Shown: positions 12,333 to 22,357 of the stretch, piece by piece
Layout: every line of letters starts with the position of its first letter
How positions within the stretch are numbered: position 1 is the first letter of the stretch
Assembly (NCBI RefSeq): GCF_032884065.1
Contig: NC_088871.1
Location: 12,314,393-12,378,392 of the forward strand
Reading direction: 5' to 3'
Length of the DNA: 64,000 nucleotides
DNA from: Artemia franciscana
Lineage: Eukaryota; Arthropoda; Branchiopoda; Anostraca; Artemiidae
Program-made: the position numbers and the translations under genes
Notes under the pieces: generated by a model
Told to the model about the DNA's origin: nothing
Seen by the model: only the letters and a program-made list of their open reading frames with translations
Database searches by the model: none

Positions 12333-12784
12333 ACTACTAACAACTCACTAAAGCACCAAGCCGCCTGAAACCAGCACAGCTACGTGCGCTTCTCTTCCAT
12401 CCCATTCCATTTAAAACCTCCCTCTTTACACCCTCCCAAGAAGTTCTAACTTCCCTTGAATTGTTCCGTACGACCTTCTCCCACCCAATTTGGGGACGAT
12501 CTGCTTTTCGTCTGGTCCTAAATGGTTAGCTAAAAAGGACAATCTGTGGCGTTGACTATTCTACCTTTAACATCTTCACTGCGTCCACCCTCTTTACGGA
12601 TAATACTATCTAGGTAAGTAAAGCTATCCAACTGATCGATCTTCTCGTGACTCAGCATCACCTCTTCACCTTCACTTATTCCTAGTCTTAGTGAGTTAGG
12701 TCTTCTTAACATTAATTTTTAAAGATTTTCTTGTGCCCTAAAATCTCAAAACCTCCAAAAAATTCATTTTAAAAATTTTTTTAT

Positions 12785-14055
12785 AAACTAGCTAACGCAA
12801 TTATGGCTAGTGCTGCAAATAATTTAGGCTACCTTTCACAACATACTGAACACCAAGTTAAATTAATCACTTAACTAGCCAAAAAAAAGGAACAGAATTA
12901 CTAAACAATTAGTTCTGCAGTGCACTGGTTCAAGCTTGTTCTTGTGGCGTGTGTCTCGGTTGACTGCAGCGGCGAAGGGTAGGGGGGAACGGTGTTTATA
13001 ACTCAAAAGTACGGAGTGTGCAAACTTACACATCAAATGGTACGTGTGTTCTTTAAGGGTTGGGATTCGCAGAGCTGCCAGGGCAGATTCTGAAGTGACA
13101 GAATCTGCCCCCCATTGCACTTCCTGGCTGAAGGGCCAAGAAACGGAGATCAGCACCGCCGGTACGGACTGTAAAGTCTAATGCCGTATCCTTTACCCTA
13201 CCTTACCTGAAGTGACATACTTGGTTCCTAGGATGATTGGTAACATGCATAAGGAAACTGGGCATGCATAATCAAGTGAAAGACATGTACAGCATGGGTA
13301 TGCAAACATTAATTGCTTTTTAGGAAACCCGAATCGACGCAACGTAATTAAGGATTGCAGCGCATAGTTACCCTTTCTTACAAGCTTCGTAACGTGGGGA
13401 CTAAATGACCAATCGTTACTGAACGTCACATCATTACAAGTGCAGTCGAAGGGGTAGGGTATCATGAATCAGGGCAAGCAACTTCCCGTTTCAGAGGATT
13501 GAAGCGCATCACTTGGTCTAATTAACGTTAATATGAAGCGCGTTTGAACTCCAATGATCTTTCAATTTTTCTTTCAGGTCCCTATTGAACTGGGGGATTA
13601 CTCGAAACCTTTCAATGAGCTTGTATTTTAGCAAGGCACATCACACACAAAATCGAATCTTTCGCCAATGGTGCCACGCAAAACATAGTTATTGACGGCT
13701 AAGACCTGGAAGGCAGCAAGTAAAGTGCCTTGAGGAGCGACACTTGTCGATGCCGACCCTCAGAGCCAAGATCCTCGGGAACAAGTGCATCGACGCACAG
13801 ATATTGATGTCTCGGGAAGTCTACTATCAATAGTACCCATCCGTTTCATGTTCTGCAAAGCTCTGATGTGGCGTATTAAATCGAATGAGTCTAGGCAAGC
13901 GCTTATTTGTGACAATAATTTGCGATATGTCAACGACTTGATCACTTTGGGTAAATTGGAGGTTAATGATATGGGTCGGAGGTCATGACAGCATTTGGAG
14001 TAATTTACCTTAGCAATTACACGCACGTAAGCTTTCTCCCAGGCTTTTGGGAACT
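12785..14055 (-). mobile_element. CR1/Jockey-like LINE, truncated and decayed, nested in the previous LINE
   Basis: Minus-strand pieces appear in protein order. FPKAWEKAYV-type and DLRPISLTSNLPKVIKSL (RT block before motif A) lie at 14050-13900. Then come NDWSFSPHVTKLVRKGNYAL and LRRFGFPKKQL with YACPVS (RT thumb) at about 13450-13250, and LRIPTLKEHTYHLMCKFAHS and RDTRHKNKLEPV (C-terminus) at 13095-12900. Motifs A to C are deleted or scrambled. It interrupts the surrounding LINE between the YADD region and the LKINVKKT block. The flanks share an imperfect A/T-rich stretch that may be the old target duplication. It is itself interrupted by a SINE at 13101-13206. Confidence 0.75.
13101..13206 (+). 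mobile_element. 5'-truncated SINE inserted in the CR1-like LINE
   Basis: The exact 11-bp duplication CTGAAGTGACA lies at 13090-13100 and 13207-13217. Removing the insert and one copy restores the LINE frame (LGTKYVTS joined to ESALAALRIP). The insert shares GCACTTCCTGGCTGAAG and the ATCAG-ACC-CCGGT block with the fuller SINE copy at 15150-15340. It ends with a TAAAGTCTAATGCCGTATCC-type tail. Confidence 0.85.
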
Positions 14056-14337
14056 TTTGTTAATAGCATTTTTATCTAGGATGTTGTTTTCGTCAGCATA
14101 TTTTAAGTCCAGGAGAGTTTTACTTCCCCATTTGATTCTTTATTCCCCATTGCCTTTATTCTGCTCCTTAAGACAAAGTCCATCGAAATGATCCTTAGAA
14201 ATGGGGATTGAACAGAAGCCTTAACTCCTGATTCAATACGAAACCAGCTACCAGCCTCATTTCCTACCTTAATCGCAGCAATGTCATTCTCGCACATAGC
14301 AAAAATAACTTTAGTGTGTCAAACTAATTTTACTTCT

Positions 14338-14500
14338 TTATTTTCACAATTTAGCGTGAAAACATCGAAGAAAATGTTATACTGGCTTGAAAATTTCATA
14401 ATATGGAAAAAGCAACAAACAAAATCTTAGAAAGTCGTGGTTTTCATGTATGAATAGACCAAAGAGGGGTCCAAGGGCCAAAAAACTTTTTGATTTGTAG
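14338..14500 (+). repeat. Dispersed repeat B, copy 2, right part
   Basis: Continues repeat B after the LINE insertion. It is collinear with about 555-655 (ending TTAGAAAGTCGTGG) and then with 949-1005 of copy 1 (TGAATAGACC, GTCCAAGGGCC-like). The remaining spacer to 15140 shows only AT-rich sequence. Confidence 0.55.
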
Positions 14501-15149
14501 TCCTTGGTACTTTAAGATTGATGGTATTTTTGTTTGCTAGATATTAAAATAGAAAAACACTGGTTGTGACTTGGAAAAGAGAAATCCAGTTTTTCCATCG
14601 TACATTCTGTTAAACCTTATAGGATATCTGAAATCCCTCTGTTTTTTTCATTTTTGCCTGAATAAATCGTTCAAATTGTTGAAAACGATTTTATTACTAT
14701 CGAAAATCGTAAATAATGTTATCTATAAAAAAGATAAGCGATTAATTCTTATCATTTAGTCTTTGAAATATTATATTAAGGTTAAGGTAAATAGTATGTG
14801 CCATATCCTCTCTTAAAAATATCTTCTCTTTTTTTGAAAAAAATTCAGAAAATGTATACCTTGTATATAAATTCAGTTGAGGTAATCGTCTGTTAAAGGC
14901 GGTTGATAACCCTTAAAGAGGCATGGAGCACCGCTACTTTTGCGTACTTAAAGAACTTTTTCTTAAGGCTCGTTTTTAGTTTAATTTTTACTTATGTAGA
15001 AATAAGGTGCAACTTAACTGCTCTTTCTCTTTAAAGAGAAAGACTTTATGCTTAAAGTGCAAAAATGAAAAAAAAAACTAAAAGGCAAGAACAATCAAAA
15101 TACGTAGTATACTAAATAGATCCCAAATGTGACCAGTTATTTGGTTTAG

Positions 15150-15340
15150 GACGGGGGTCAGTGGCGTGATTATAAGCTCAGCCAGAGTCGACCCAGCTCT
15201 AAATGGGTACCTCGAGAAATCTAGGGATGGTAAGCAGGAAGGGTGTGTGAAAGCACAGGATGGTCGGCCCCCAGCCCCCCATCGCACTTCCTGGCTGAAG
15301 AGCCATGAAATATATCAGGACCACCGGTGCTGATATTCCC
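15150..15340 (+). mobile_element. tRNA-derived SINE, fuller copy
   Basis: It starts with a GTGGCGTGATTATAAGC segment in the place of an A box. A B-box-like GAGTCGACCC at about 15185-15194 and AGCTCTAAATGGGTACCTCG follow. Its body is shared with the SINE at 13101-13206 (CGCACTTCCTGGCTGAAG; ATCAGGACCACCGGT). The order A box - B box - unrelated body is the usual SINE layout. No clear target duplication was found, and the tail is degraded after 15340. Confidence 0.65.
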
Positions 15341-15484
15341 GAGAAGCTAATCCTTCTAATAGTTGCCGTGTACGAAAAGACGAAATTATGTGTTAAAATA
15401 TAGGACGGTAACACACGCGGCTTCAATGTGATGTCTGGCGTCAATTAAGGCTGTGTACTGTAACCTCTCCTCTTCGTCCTAGTT

Positions 15485-16617
15485 GTAGACTACATCTTTA
15501 GACAGATAAATGAGTATGTAATCCGGATTGCAGGAAAACTTCTTGAGGTTGTCGACTTTGCCGACAATGTTGGGCTCATAGAAGCCGACATGCAGAAGCC
15601 TCAGGAATTTCTGAACAAAGTCGCAGAGAAAGTAAAACAATTCGGACTACATATCAACGCCACAAAGAAAAAAGTTACATCCATCAGTAGTTTACCCATG
15701 GGAATCTAGCTAGGAGGACAGGACATCGAACAGATGACAGAGTTCAAGTACTTAGGAGGTATAATCACTTCCGGTGGCAACTTTGAAAAAGAATTGCGCA
15801 CCAGCATAGCCTTGGCCAACCCATCATTTCAGAGACTTCTACCAGTCTGGAAATACACCGAATACTCGCTGAAGTTAAAACTCAGGCTGTTCCATAGCAA
15901 TGTGATGTCTGTCCGGAGTTACGCTATGGAATGTCTTAAGCTAACTGTGGAACAGGAAAAACTCCTTACCACCTTCGAGAATAACTGTCTTCACCAAATC
16001 CTTGGAATCAGTTGGAGAGATGTGTCAGCAACAACAAGATTCGTACCCGCACAAGCAAGACAGATATCGTAAATGTTATGCGACAACAGTTACGGCAACA
16101 TTCTTACCATCATTCGTTCATACTCACAGTCATCAGGATCAGGAACAAACTGCTATTCCCAGTCGAAAAGATTAAATCACTGGAAGCCTTCTCCAAGAGC
16201 CTAAACATAAACAATATGTCGAGACTTTCAACGTAGGACGATTTTAAATGGCAATCATGTCGCAGTCGATCCGCTTTTCGCCCTGCCATAACATTTTTCT
16301 TTTAATAGGGTGTCAGTAATGTGGAATAAATTATTAAATTATTATTACAACGTAGATGGCGATACCTTGGACACCGTATGCCAGATCACAGACTTCCAAA
16401 AATGCTCCTCTTATGGCGACAGGAAGGCATCTATCATGGAGGAAAACAAAAAACACGCTCCGTAGGACGTATGAACGGGACAGAAGAGCTCTCCAACGAG
16501 TCTCATTCCAGATTGGGAAGACATATATGCAGCGGCTCACATGAGAAAAGATTGGAGTCTACTCACGGACGTCCTGTGTGCCTCTGGAGTCACTGGAGGA
16601 ATTAAAGGTCTAAGGTA
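15485..16617 (+). mobile_element. LINE reverse-transcriptase 3' half, split by a second LINE end
   Basis: A 5'-truncated element starting just before motif C. It reads VVDFADN (YADD equivalent, second Asp lost to Asn), then FGLHINATKKKV, EFKYLGGIITSGG, then a leucine-rich thumb (LRLFHSNVMSVRSY) and LTTFENNCLHQILGISWRD. A frameshift lies near 16020. It then continues SKTDIVNVMRQ, is interrupted at 16088-16346, and resumes exactly with RRWRYLGH and PDHRLPKMLLLW, ending LLTDVLCASG with a stop at about 16616. The site inserted in the middle is marked by a short ACAAC duplication. Not functional. The right end abuts the minus-strand LINE at 16618. Confidence 0.85.
16088..16346 (+). mobile_element. 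3' end of a CR1/Jockey-like LINE inserted in another LINE
   Basis: A 259-bp insert between ACAAC copies at 16083-16087 and 16347-16351. It encodes the conserved C-terminal signature of CR1/Jockey reverse transcriptases (HSYHHSFILTVIRIRNKL, then LEAFSKSL). A 3' UTR and an ATTATT-rich tail follow. Severe 5' truncation is typical of target-primed reverse transcription. Removing it restores the surrounding frame (MRQ to RRWRYLGH). Confidence 0.8.
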
Positions 16618-18330
16618 ATAACACAGGTAAAATTTCAAATTGTCCAATACGGTAAGGTAGAAACTGTCTTCATTTCTTCGAAAAGCTGCCTGTAATTTAT
16701 TATTCGTAGCACTAAACAAAGAGATATAATGACTCGAAAGATCATGTAAATTCAAATTACAAGCAACATCAGCAGTACATTTTCCACTGTTAGTTACTTT
16801 TCCCCATGAAGCTTTATCCCTAAGACTGTCCCCTGCATTTAAACGAGCACGGCGTAAACTACTTTAATAATCACGCTTAGATTTCTGTTTGATTGTGAAG
16901 ACTGCACCAGAAGCAGGAAGATTGCATGCAATCCAAATGCACAGCCAGAATTTCACTTAGGACTTGGCACGATTCACTTCAGGATCGATGTTCCAAAGAG
17001 GCTTCTTAGTACTGGATCGAATCCGCTCCACTGGAACTGCAGTACCCACGGTAGCTTTAAGGCAGGCAACAATCTGCTAATAGTACGAGTTAAAATCGAG
17101 GCGAGCGAAATTCGTTAAGACAGAAGTTTGCGATGAATGATATTGCACTTTAATGGTAGATATCATTGCAGTTAAAGTCACAATGAACAGAGTGCAACTG
17201 GCACGTTTTCAATTATAATTATAGAACCACTTAGATTTTGAAGGAGGGGGTGCACTAATCATTGGGCATAACAAGGACCACTTTAGAATCAGATGATCAT
17301 CGCGAATTTTTTCATCATCAATGTCAACAACACAATCGATCAGGGAAGCACTAGATAAAAAAACGTGATCTAGGTTATATTTGAATCCCCCTTTACTGTG
17401 AATATACATGAAGGCCTGGTTTTTCATTGTGATTTGAAAGCCATTAAGAAGTAATTCTAACAAAAGGGTTGATCTGCCTGAATCCTGATACAAATCACAG
17501 TTCAAGTCACAGACCAAAAGCCAAATCAGTTTCTTGGAAACTAGACTCTCTTTGAGTGACTTAAGACAGGAGCATTACTTGGCAAATGCAGACAGAGAAG
17601 CAATATTGCGGTGAGCCCAAGGAACATAAATGTTCAAAAAGGCCTTATTATTGCTTTGGATAGCCAAGATGTTATCATCAGAATGAATCACACAAGGTTT
17701 AGATGTCTCTGCGGAAAAATGTTGCCAAGCCATCTGAAGGATGGCCTTTCGTTTTTTCTTGCCTCATGGTTATATAAATGGTGGGAGGAAGATTCTTTTA
17801 GATAGGAAATATTGGGCCTAGTAAGTGGATACTCTTGCAGAAAAATAATGTCATTAGCAAGTACATTATCTAGCTAAAGATCTTTGTCCTTCGTACCATT
17901 TATGTTCAGACATGAAAGCTAACGTAAGTCATTTTGTAGCTTTAGGCATAGCTTTCTTTAACACATCGTATCGCAAACTATATGACACAATATGATCTTT
18001 TCCGCAGTCAGCATACTTAGGCCAAGCATTGCAAGGCATATCTTTAGCATTGTTATGGAGGCCTGCACACCTAGAGCACTTAATTACAGAGTGGCCAAGC
18101 GGACAATCGGCTAATATGTGTCTGGTGCTTCGGTATCGTAAACAGAGCCTGGGAAAAATTTGTATCCAAGACAAGATCCCGAGTTAAGAGCAATATCATG
18201 GGCAGCCTGATCCAAAAACTCAAGCCCATAGGCACGTGAAGATCCGATTTGAGTAGCCTGAACAAGTTGTGGGATTACTGCTTCGAGATCGACATAAGTA
18301 GTGCCACTAATGACATTTCTTACTATACCG
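16618..18330 (-). mobile_element. LINE with zinc-knuckle ORF1 and APE endonuclease, 3'-truncated
   Basis: On the minus strand, in order, three coding blocks can be read. First is an ORF1 C-terminus with CCHC-like knuckles (CPLGHSVIKCSRCAGLH, CNAWPKYADCGKDH) at about 18265-17929. Next is an AP-endonuclease C-half (CDLNCDLYQDSGRSTLLLEL, YNLDHVFLSSAS, DDHLILKWS) at 17517-17209. Then comes the linker leading to the reverse transcriptase (VFTIKQKSKRDY, RLNAGD, NLHDLSSHYISLFSATNN) at about 16960-16620. The reverse transcriptase itself is missing, as the element stops against the plus-strand LINE at 16617. Frames are broken in several places. This is the I/Jockey-type layout (knuckle ORF1 plus APE); clade not resolved. 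Confidence 0.8.
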
Positions 18331-18384
18331 AGTAAATTTCAATCTATCATGAAAAGAGAAATCACCAATGCTACAGCACAAACA

Positions 18385-18385
<1 letters not shown>

Positions 18386-18452
<67 letters not shown>
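18386..18452 (+). repeat. 67-base poly(A) run
   Basis: An uninterrupted A-run, the longest homopolymer in the window. The CACAAACAC before it also precedes an A-rich stretch at 58258-58303. Read on the minus strand it is a poly(T) tract at the 3' side of the Penelope-like element. The length may be affected by sequencing or assembly. Confidence 0.9.
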
Positions 18453-18454
<2 letters not shown>

Positions 18455-21240
18455 AGACAGAAGGAGAAAAGGAAGACTGTTTTCCTAAATTAGTGATTAA
18501 TATAGACCAGCACTTGAATGAGGCCTTAACCCTACTCATCCATACAATCACATAGGTCAAACAGCATAGCCACACACAATCAACCATAAAGAATAATCCA
18601 TGGACAGGCAGTCATGTCGTCAATAAGTATAAGTCGTCATTTACCAAACCATAGAAAAAATAATATAGACAAATAATTCAGAGGCAACACCCAACATAAG
18701 GGCTCATCAGGAGAATACACTGGCCTATATAGGGTTTCGCCACTCTAAATTCTCTACCCAGCACAGTGTTGTGGCTACCACAGAATATCCATGGCATCCC
18801 CGCGTCAGGTATCACCCCCAAAATACATGTCTATGAAAAAAACAGCAAATGTAAAACAACCAAGTAAAACCAAAACAAGCTTATCCTGTTAATATATCCC
18901 TCCCTTTAGCAACAATAGGTAAACTAAATATTATAAATTTTACCAAATCACAAATATTAACACATTGCAAAAAACCTGAATGAACTAAACAATTATATAA
19001 TTCATCTTTACCATGTGGCTAATTTTTTAAAAATTCCGCTCAAATAGAAACACAATTCAAAATAAATGGCGCTGTGACAACATTTCTCGAACCTCCGAAA
19101 TTAGTCAAAAATTTCTTTAAGTATTTCTAGATGATTCTTTTGATATTTATTTAAAAGTTCGTTATAATGAAAACTAAATTTTTTAAATTGCCAAGTTAAT
19201 TTATTTGCAGAAAAACCTCTTGATATCAATTTTTGGCTTAAGATTTTACATCTATTTTTAAAATCAATATAATTACTACAAATCCTTGCATAACGAAGTA
19301 ACTGTGAGAAAAACGCTGAATATGTGATATTTGAGTGTATATTACTTTCAGGGAATGGGAAACTAATCACTTCAAAATCAAAATCATCCGTTTTATTATA
19401 CATTTTAAAACTTAATTTATTATTATCACAAATATTAATATTTAAATCTAAGAAATGATCTTCATGACCAGCGCCATGACTAGGCTCAAGAATAAGCTCT
19501 GATGGATATATATTTTTAGAAATATCAATGAAATCCTTACAATTTAAGACCAAAATATCATCTAAATATCTTTTATTATTTGACAAAGCATGTTTTAAAT
19601 TAATTGGGTTATTCTTATCCATCATATATTTATATTCTAGTTGACTTAAAAACAAGTCAGCTATAAATGGGCTGGCATTCCCCCCCATGGGAATTCCCAT
19701 AATTTGCTTGTACAAATCACCCCCAAATCTTATATAAGTATTGTATAAAACAAATTCCAATAACTCAAAAATCATATCCAAGCTGTAACATCTCAAGTTA
19801 ACTGTAGTATTAAAGCAGTTTGTCCATATGGCTTTTTTATTATAACTGTCTATTTTTAAGAACCTTTTACTAGATAAGAGGAAAGATTTCTTTATAACAG
19901 TTTTTAAATTATCTAACACTAAATTGAGTGATAAATTAGTATACATTGTCGCAAAATCGAAAGACTCAATTCTTTTAGCTGAAACCATTGTTAAAGAATC
20001 TATCACCTGCAGTGAATTATTAACACTCCAATATGGATTAAAATTCGAAAATTTTTTAATACCAGAACAATAGGTTTTAAGTTTATTTACAATTTCCTTT
20101 AAAATTAAAGAGAGGTCAGTAGCAGCAATGCGGGTTGGACATTTAGCTGCTCCAGCAATAAACCGTGGTTTAGGGGGATTCTTATGAAATTTTACAGTCC
20201 AATATAGGAAAGGGAACTTTTTATCATTGTCATTTATTTTAATATTAAAATTTTTAAAAAATATTTCTTCAGTCTTTTCAATTAAATTCTCATCCTCTAT
20301 ATTTACCTTTTCATAAACATTAGTTGTGCCTAACTCCCTTTTTAAGATATCACAATACAGCTTCTGACAAATTATGGCAAAATTATTATTAGCTTTATCC
20401 ACTGGCACAATTACAAATTCATTCTTTAGATTAGCAATTGCTTGTTTAATCTTCGCATTATAAAATAATGATTTAGTGTTACTATTTTTTAAGTTAGAAT
20501 ATATTTTATTTCTTACTCTACTAATAATTAAATTCTTCCAACTTTGAAAACTCTCTTTATTTTTATTCTCTTTCTTACACCACTTATCAATAAATAAATC
20601 AAAATCATTTTCCAAGCCATCAAGAACACTCGATGGTTTCAGATGATGAGAAAGACGGAAATTTGCCCCTTTATTCATTATAATTTGAAGATCATCTTGC
20701 TTTATTATTGACAAGTCCCCTGTTATAACATGTTTGTAAGTAGGATTTACAAATGGGCCAAGTTGCTTACAATTACAAACCGGTTTCCAATTTATATCGC
20801 TATCTAGTTTTTTTAGTATTAAATTATAATTAAAAATAATTTGCCCAATAGTTTTTGAAAATTTATAAGTTAAAACTGGACTATCATTATAATTTAAATT
20901 ACTAGGAAGGGCCTGTTTCACATGCCGCTGATTTAAAATTTCTGGTAAATTAATATCTTCAATCTGCTTACAAGTAAAATTAATAGGTAAATATAATCTG
21001 TTATCCTTATTACTAATCTTATCGAACTTTTTCTTTTTTGAAATAAATTTCGTTTTAGATAGAATGCAAATTGTATCACATATTACTTTAAAATTATAAT
21101 CAAGAGCTGTATTATTCTTCACAATCCAGAAAAGTTTGATTAAATTCCTCTTGGATAAATTATTTAGACACTTTATTACAGAAATCATGAATTGTGATAA
21201 ACTGTAAGCGAAACTAGTCTAGTTTTAATTATTAATAAAA
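18453..21240 (-). mobile_element. Penelope-like retroelement (PLE)
   Basis: It contains the 695-residue reverse transcriptase at 19101-21188 with about 50 bases of 5' leader and about 650 bases of 3' region on the minus strand. The 3' region carries CTGATGAG and CGAAAC boxes (18703-18710 and 18734-18739), the two halves of a hammerhead-ribozyme core, which PLEs are known to carry. Here their order and spacing are not canonical. It ends toward the poly(T) tract at 18452-18386. Exact ends and target duplications could not be fixed. An intact frame suggests a recent arrival. Confidence 0.75.
19101..21188 (-). CDS. Penelope-like reverse transcriptase, 695 aa, uninterrupted
   Basis: A complete frame with no stop or frameshift, in a window where every other transposon gene is broken. 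Visible motifs: CNC (138-140) and HVITGDL (153-159), typical of the PLE N-terminal region; VPVDKANNN (261-269, the 'DKG' motif); the WTVKFHKNPPKPRFIAG block (about 330-346). Catalytic motif A is FDFATMY (410-416, Asp411), motif B IPMGGNASPF (499-508) and motif C YLDD (541-544, both Asp present). The downstream block FDFEVISFPFPESNI and a basic C-terminus follow. No GIY-YIG endonuclease follows at the C-terminus, so it is not a canonical Penelope/Poseidon; it resembles endonuclease-less PLEs or those with an N-terminal GIY-YIG (Naiad-like), though no GIY-YIG is visible in the N-terminal 130 residues. All three catalytic Asp being present, it may still be active. The ATG at 21188 is the first in frame. 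Confidence 0.9.
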   Translation of the reverse strand: MISVIKCLNNLSKRNLIKLFWIVKNNTALDYNFKVICDTICILSKTKFISKKKKFDKISNKDNRLYLPINFTCKQIEDINLPEILNQRHVKQALPSNLNYNDSPVLTYKFSKTIGQIIFNYNLILKKLDSDINWKPVCNCKQLGPFVNPTYKHVITGDLSIIKQDDLQIIMNKGANFRLSHHLKPSSVLDGLENDFDLFIDKWCKKENKNKESFQSWKNLIISRVRNKIYSNLKNSNTKSLFYNAKIKQAIANLKNEFVIVPVDKANNNFAIICQKLYCDILKRELGTTNVYEKVNIEDENLIEKTEEIFFKNFNIKINDNDKKFPFLYWTVKFHKNPPKPRFIAGAAKCPTRIAATDLSLILKEIVNKLKTYCSGIKKFSNFNPYWSVNNSLQVIDSLTMVSAKRIESFDFATMYTNLSLNLVLDNLKTVIKKSFLLSSKRFLKIDSYNKKAIWTNCFNTTVNLRCYSLDMIFELLEFVLYNTYIRFGGDLYKQIMGIPMGGNASPFIADLFLSQLEYKYMMDKNNPINLKHALSNNKRYLDDILVLNCKDFIDISKNIYPSELILEPSHGAGHEDHFLDLNINICDNNKLSFKMYNKTDDFDFEVISFPFPESNIHSNITYSAFFSQLLRYARICSNYIDFKNRCKILSQKLISRGFSANKLTWQFKKFSFHYNELLNKYQKNHLEILKEIFD

Positions 21241-22251
21241 CAGTATTTTTAGACACTAGTGAATAGTGCATTATCAAATTGTATTATTAACAAGTAGCTT
21301 GGATTTTTCAATTGCTGGAGTTGATAGCTGTGACCTTTCAGTGAGTTACAGACTATTTTTGTGAATTAGTATATCAATTGACAAAAATATAGGAGGGTGT
21401 AGGCAACATGTATTTTTTAAAATCTAACAGAGATTTTTTCTTTCATTTATTAAAAAAATAATTCAAGATTTTAGCTTAATCCAACATATTATCTTTGGAT
21501 AAAAATAGTAACTATGTTTTATTGTGAATGGGAAAATTTCAAAGTGAAGAAACTCGTGCAAAATCCCACAACTTATTCTGCTTAACTTTAGCTACTTACG
21601 GAATGTATATCAGGTATACTACCTATTTGTAAACAGTTGGCTTTTTACATTATTCACGGATTTCATCCTAGAGGCAACAGAAGAATTTTCATCCAAAAAT
21701 GTATATTTACTGAGCTTAAGCAAAATGGATTTTTCGAAACTTTAACCTAGTGCTATATGGGTGTATTGTCAAAGAATATGGAAAGAAGGGTGCAGGAGGG
21801 AGCTGACTGCTTTTTAATCACATGTTTTAAAGGAAACTGTAAACTTTGATAGCTGATGGAATCGGTCTCTCTTGAAATATTTAAGATCACCCCTTTCCGA
21901 CGAAGTGCCTAAGGAAAAATATACTGGAGGCTTGAAAGTTGCCAATGAAAGTCAAAGTTGGAATTTCTTAGGTCTACCTGTGATAGAAATCCACCCACAA
22001 AGTAAATGAAACAGCTTAGAATCTAGACTACATGTTTCTTTTGAGAAAAATTTCCCCTAAGAAATTTGACGGACATTTTTATAAAAATATGTATTTATTC
22101 GTGTATTGAATTTGTGATTTGGCTCATTCCTGGGTGTTGAATTCGTGATGACCGCGCAACATAGCCATCTATTTCTTGAGAAATGAAAGCTTTATATTTG
22201 GCAATGACGTATGTTTTGAATCAAAGAAGAAATTAGCAAAATCTTTGAAAA
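21241..22251. other. No gene seen; upstream region of the THAP gene
   Basis: AT-rich spacer without a recognisable family. It may contain the promoter or a 5' exon of the THAP gene, but no element could be singled out. Confidence 0.4.
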
Positions 22252-22357
22252 ATGTCTAATTTACAAACCATAACCATGGCCAACAGGTCAAAGATCGCTG
22301 CTGAAAGATATCTAACTGATATTTCTTCCAGGTGTTGCATCCCTGGATGTCCTACAG
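22252..22357 (+). CDS. THAP-domain gene, 5' exon (start of zinc finger)
   Basis: This short exon supplies the first zinc ligands of a THAP domain: CCIPGC followed by PT and a split Gly codon. It ends in a donor (CTACAG|GTATGG at 22357/22358). Phase and residues fit the exon at 32207 exactly: ACA-G joined to GT-AAC gives Thr-Gly-Asn, making CCIPGCPTGNRNG, the usual opening of THAP proteins. The frame is open back to ATG codons at 22252 and 22276. That would place 27 or 19 residues before the first Cys, longer than usual. An alternative is an acceptor at 22330-22331 (TTTCTTCCAG), with a preceding exon providing the start (for example AT|G giving Met-Cys-Cys). The exon end is more certain than its start. 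Confidence 0.75.

Larger units (their letters stand above)
12333..14319 (-). mobile_element. LINE (non-LTR retrotransposon), 5'-truncated, split by a second LINE
   Basis: It is flanked by an exact 18-bp target duplication, CAAACTAATTTTACTTCT, at 12315-12332 and 14320-14337. Read on the minus strand, 14319-14065 encodes reverse-transcriptase palm sequence (IAAIKVGNE, SWFRIESGVK, SPF, MDFVLRS, then a degraded YADD-like site reading KYADE). The same protein resumes at about 12770-12530 with LKINVKKT, LRLGISEGEEVML, EKIDQLDSFTYLDSI and GGRSEDVKGRI. It ends in a 3' UTR down to 12333. The piece in between belongs to a separate LINE. Several stops and frame changes show that it is dead. The family resembles the widespread RTE-like LINEs of invertebrates; the clade is inferred from memory of these motifs. 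Confidence 0.8.

Noticed and set aside
18301-18587. Lys-rich (plus) and Phe-rich (minus) frames
   Set aside because: Created by the 67-base A-run.
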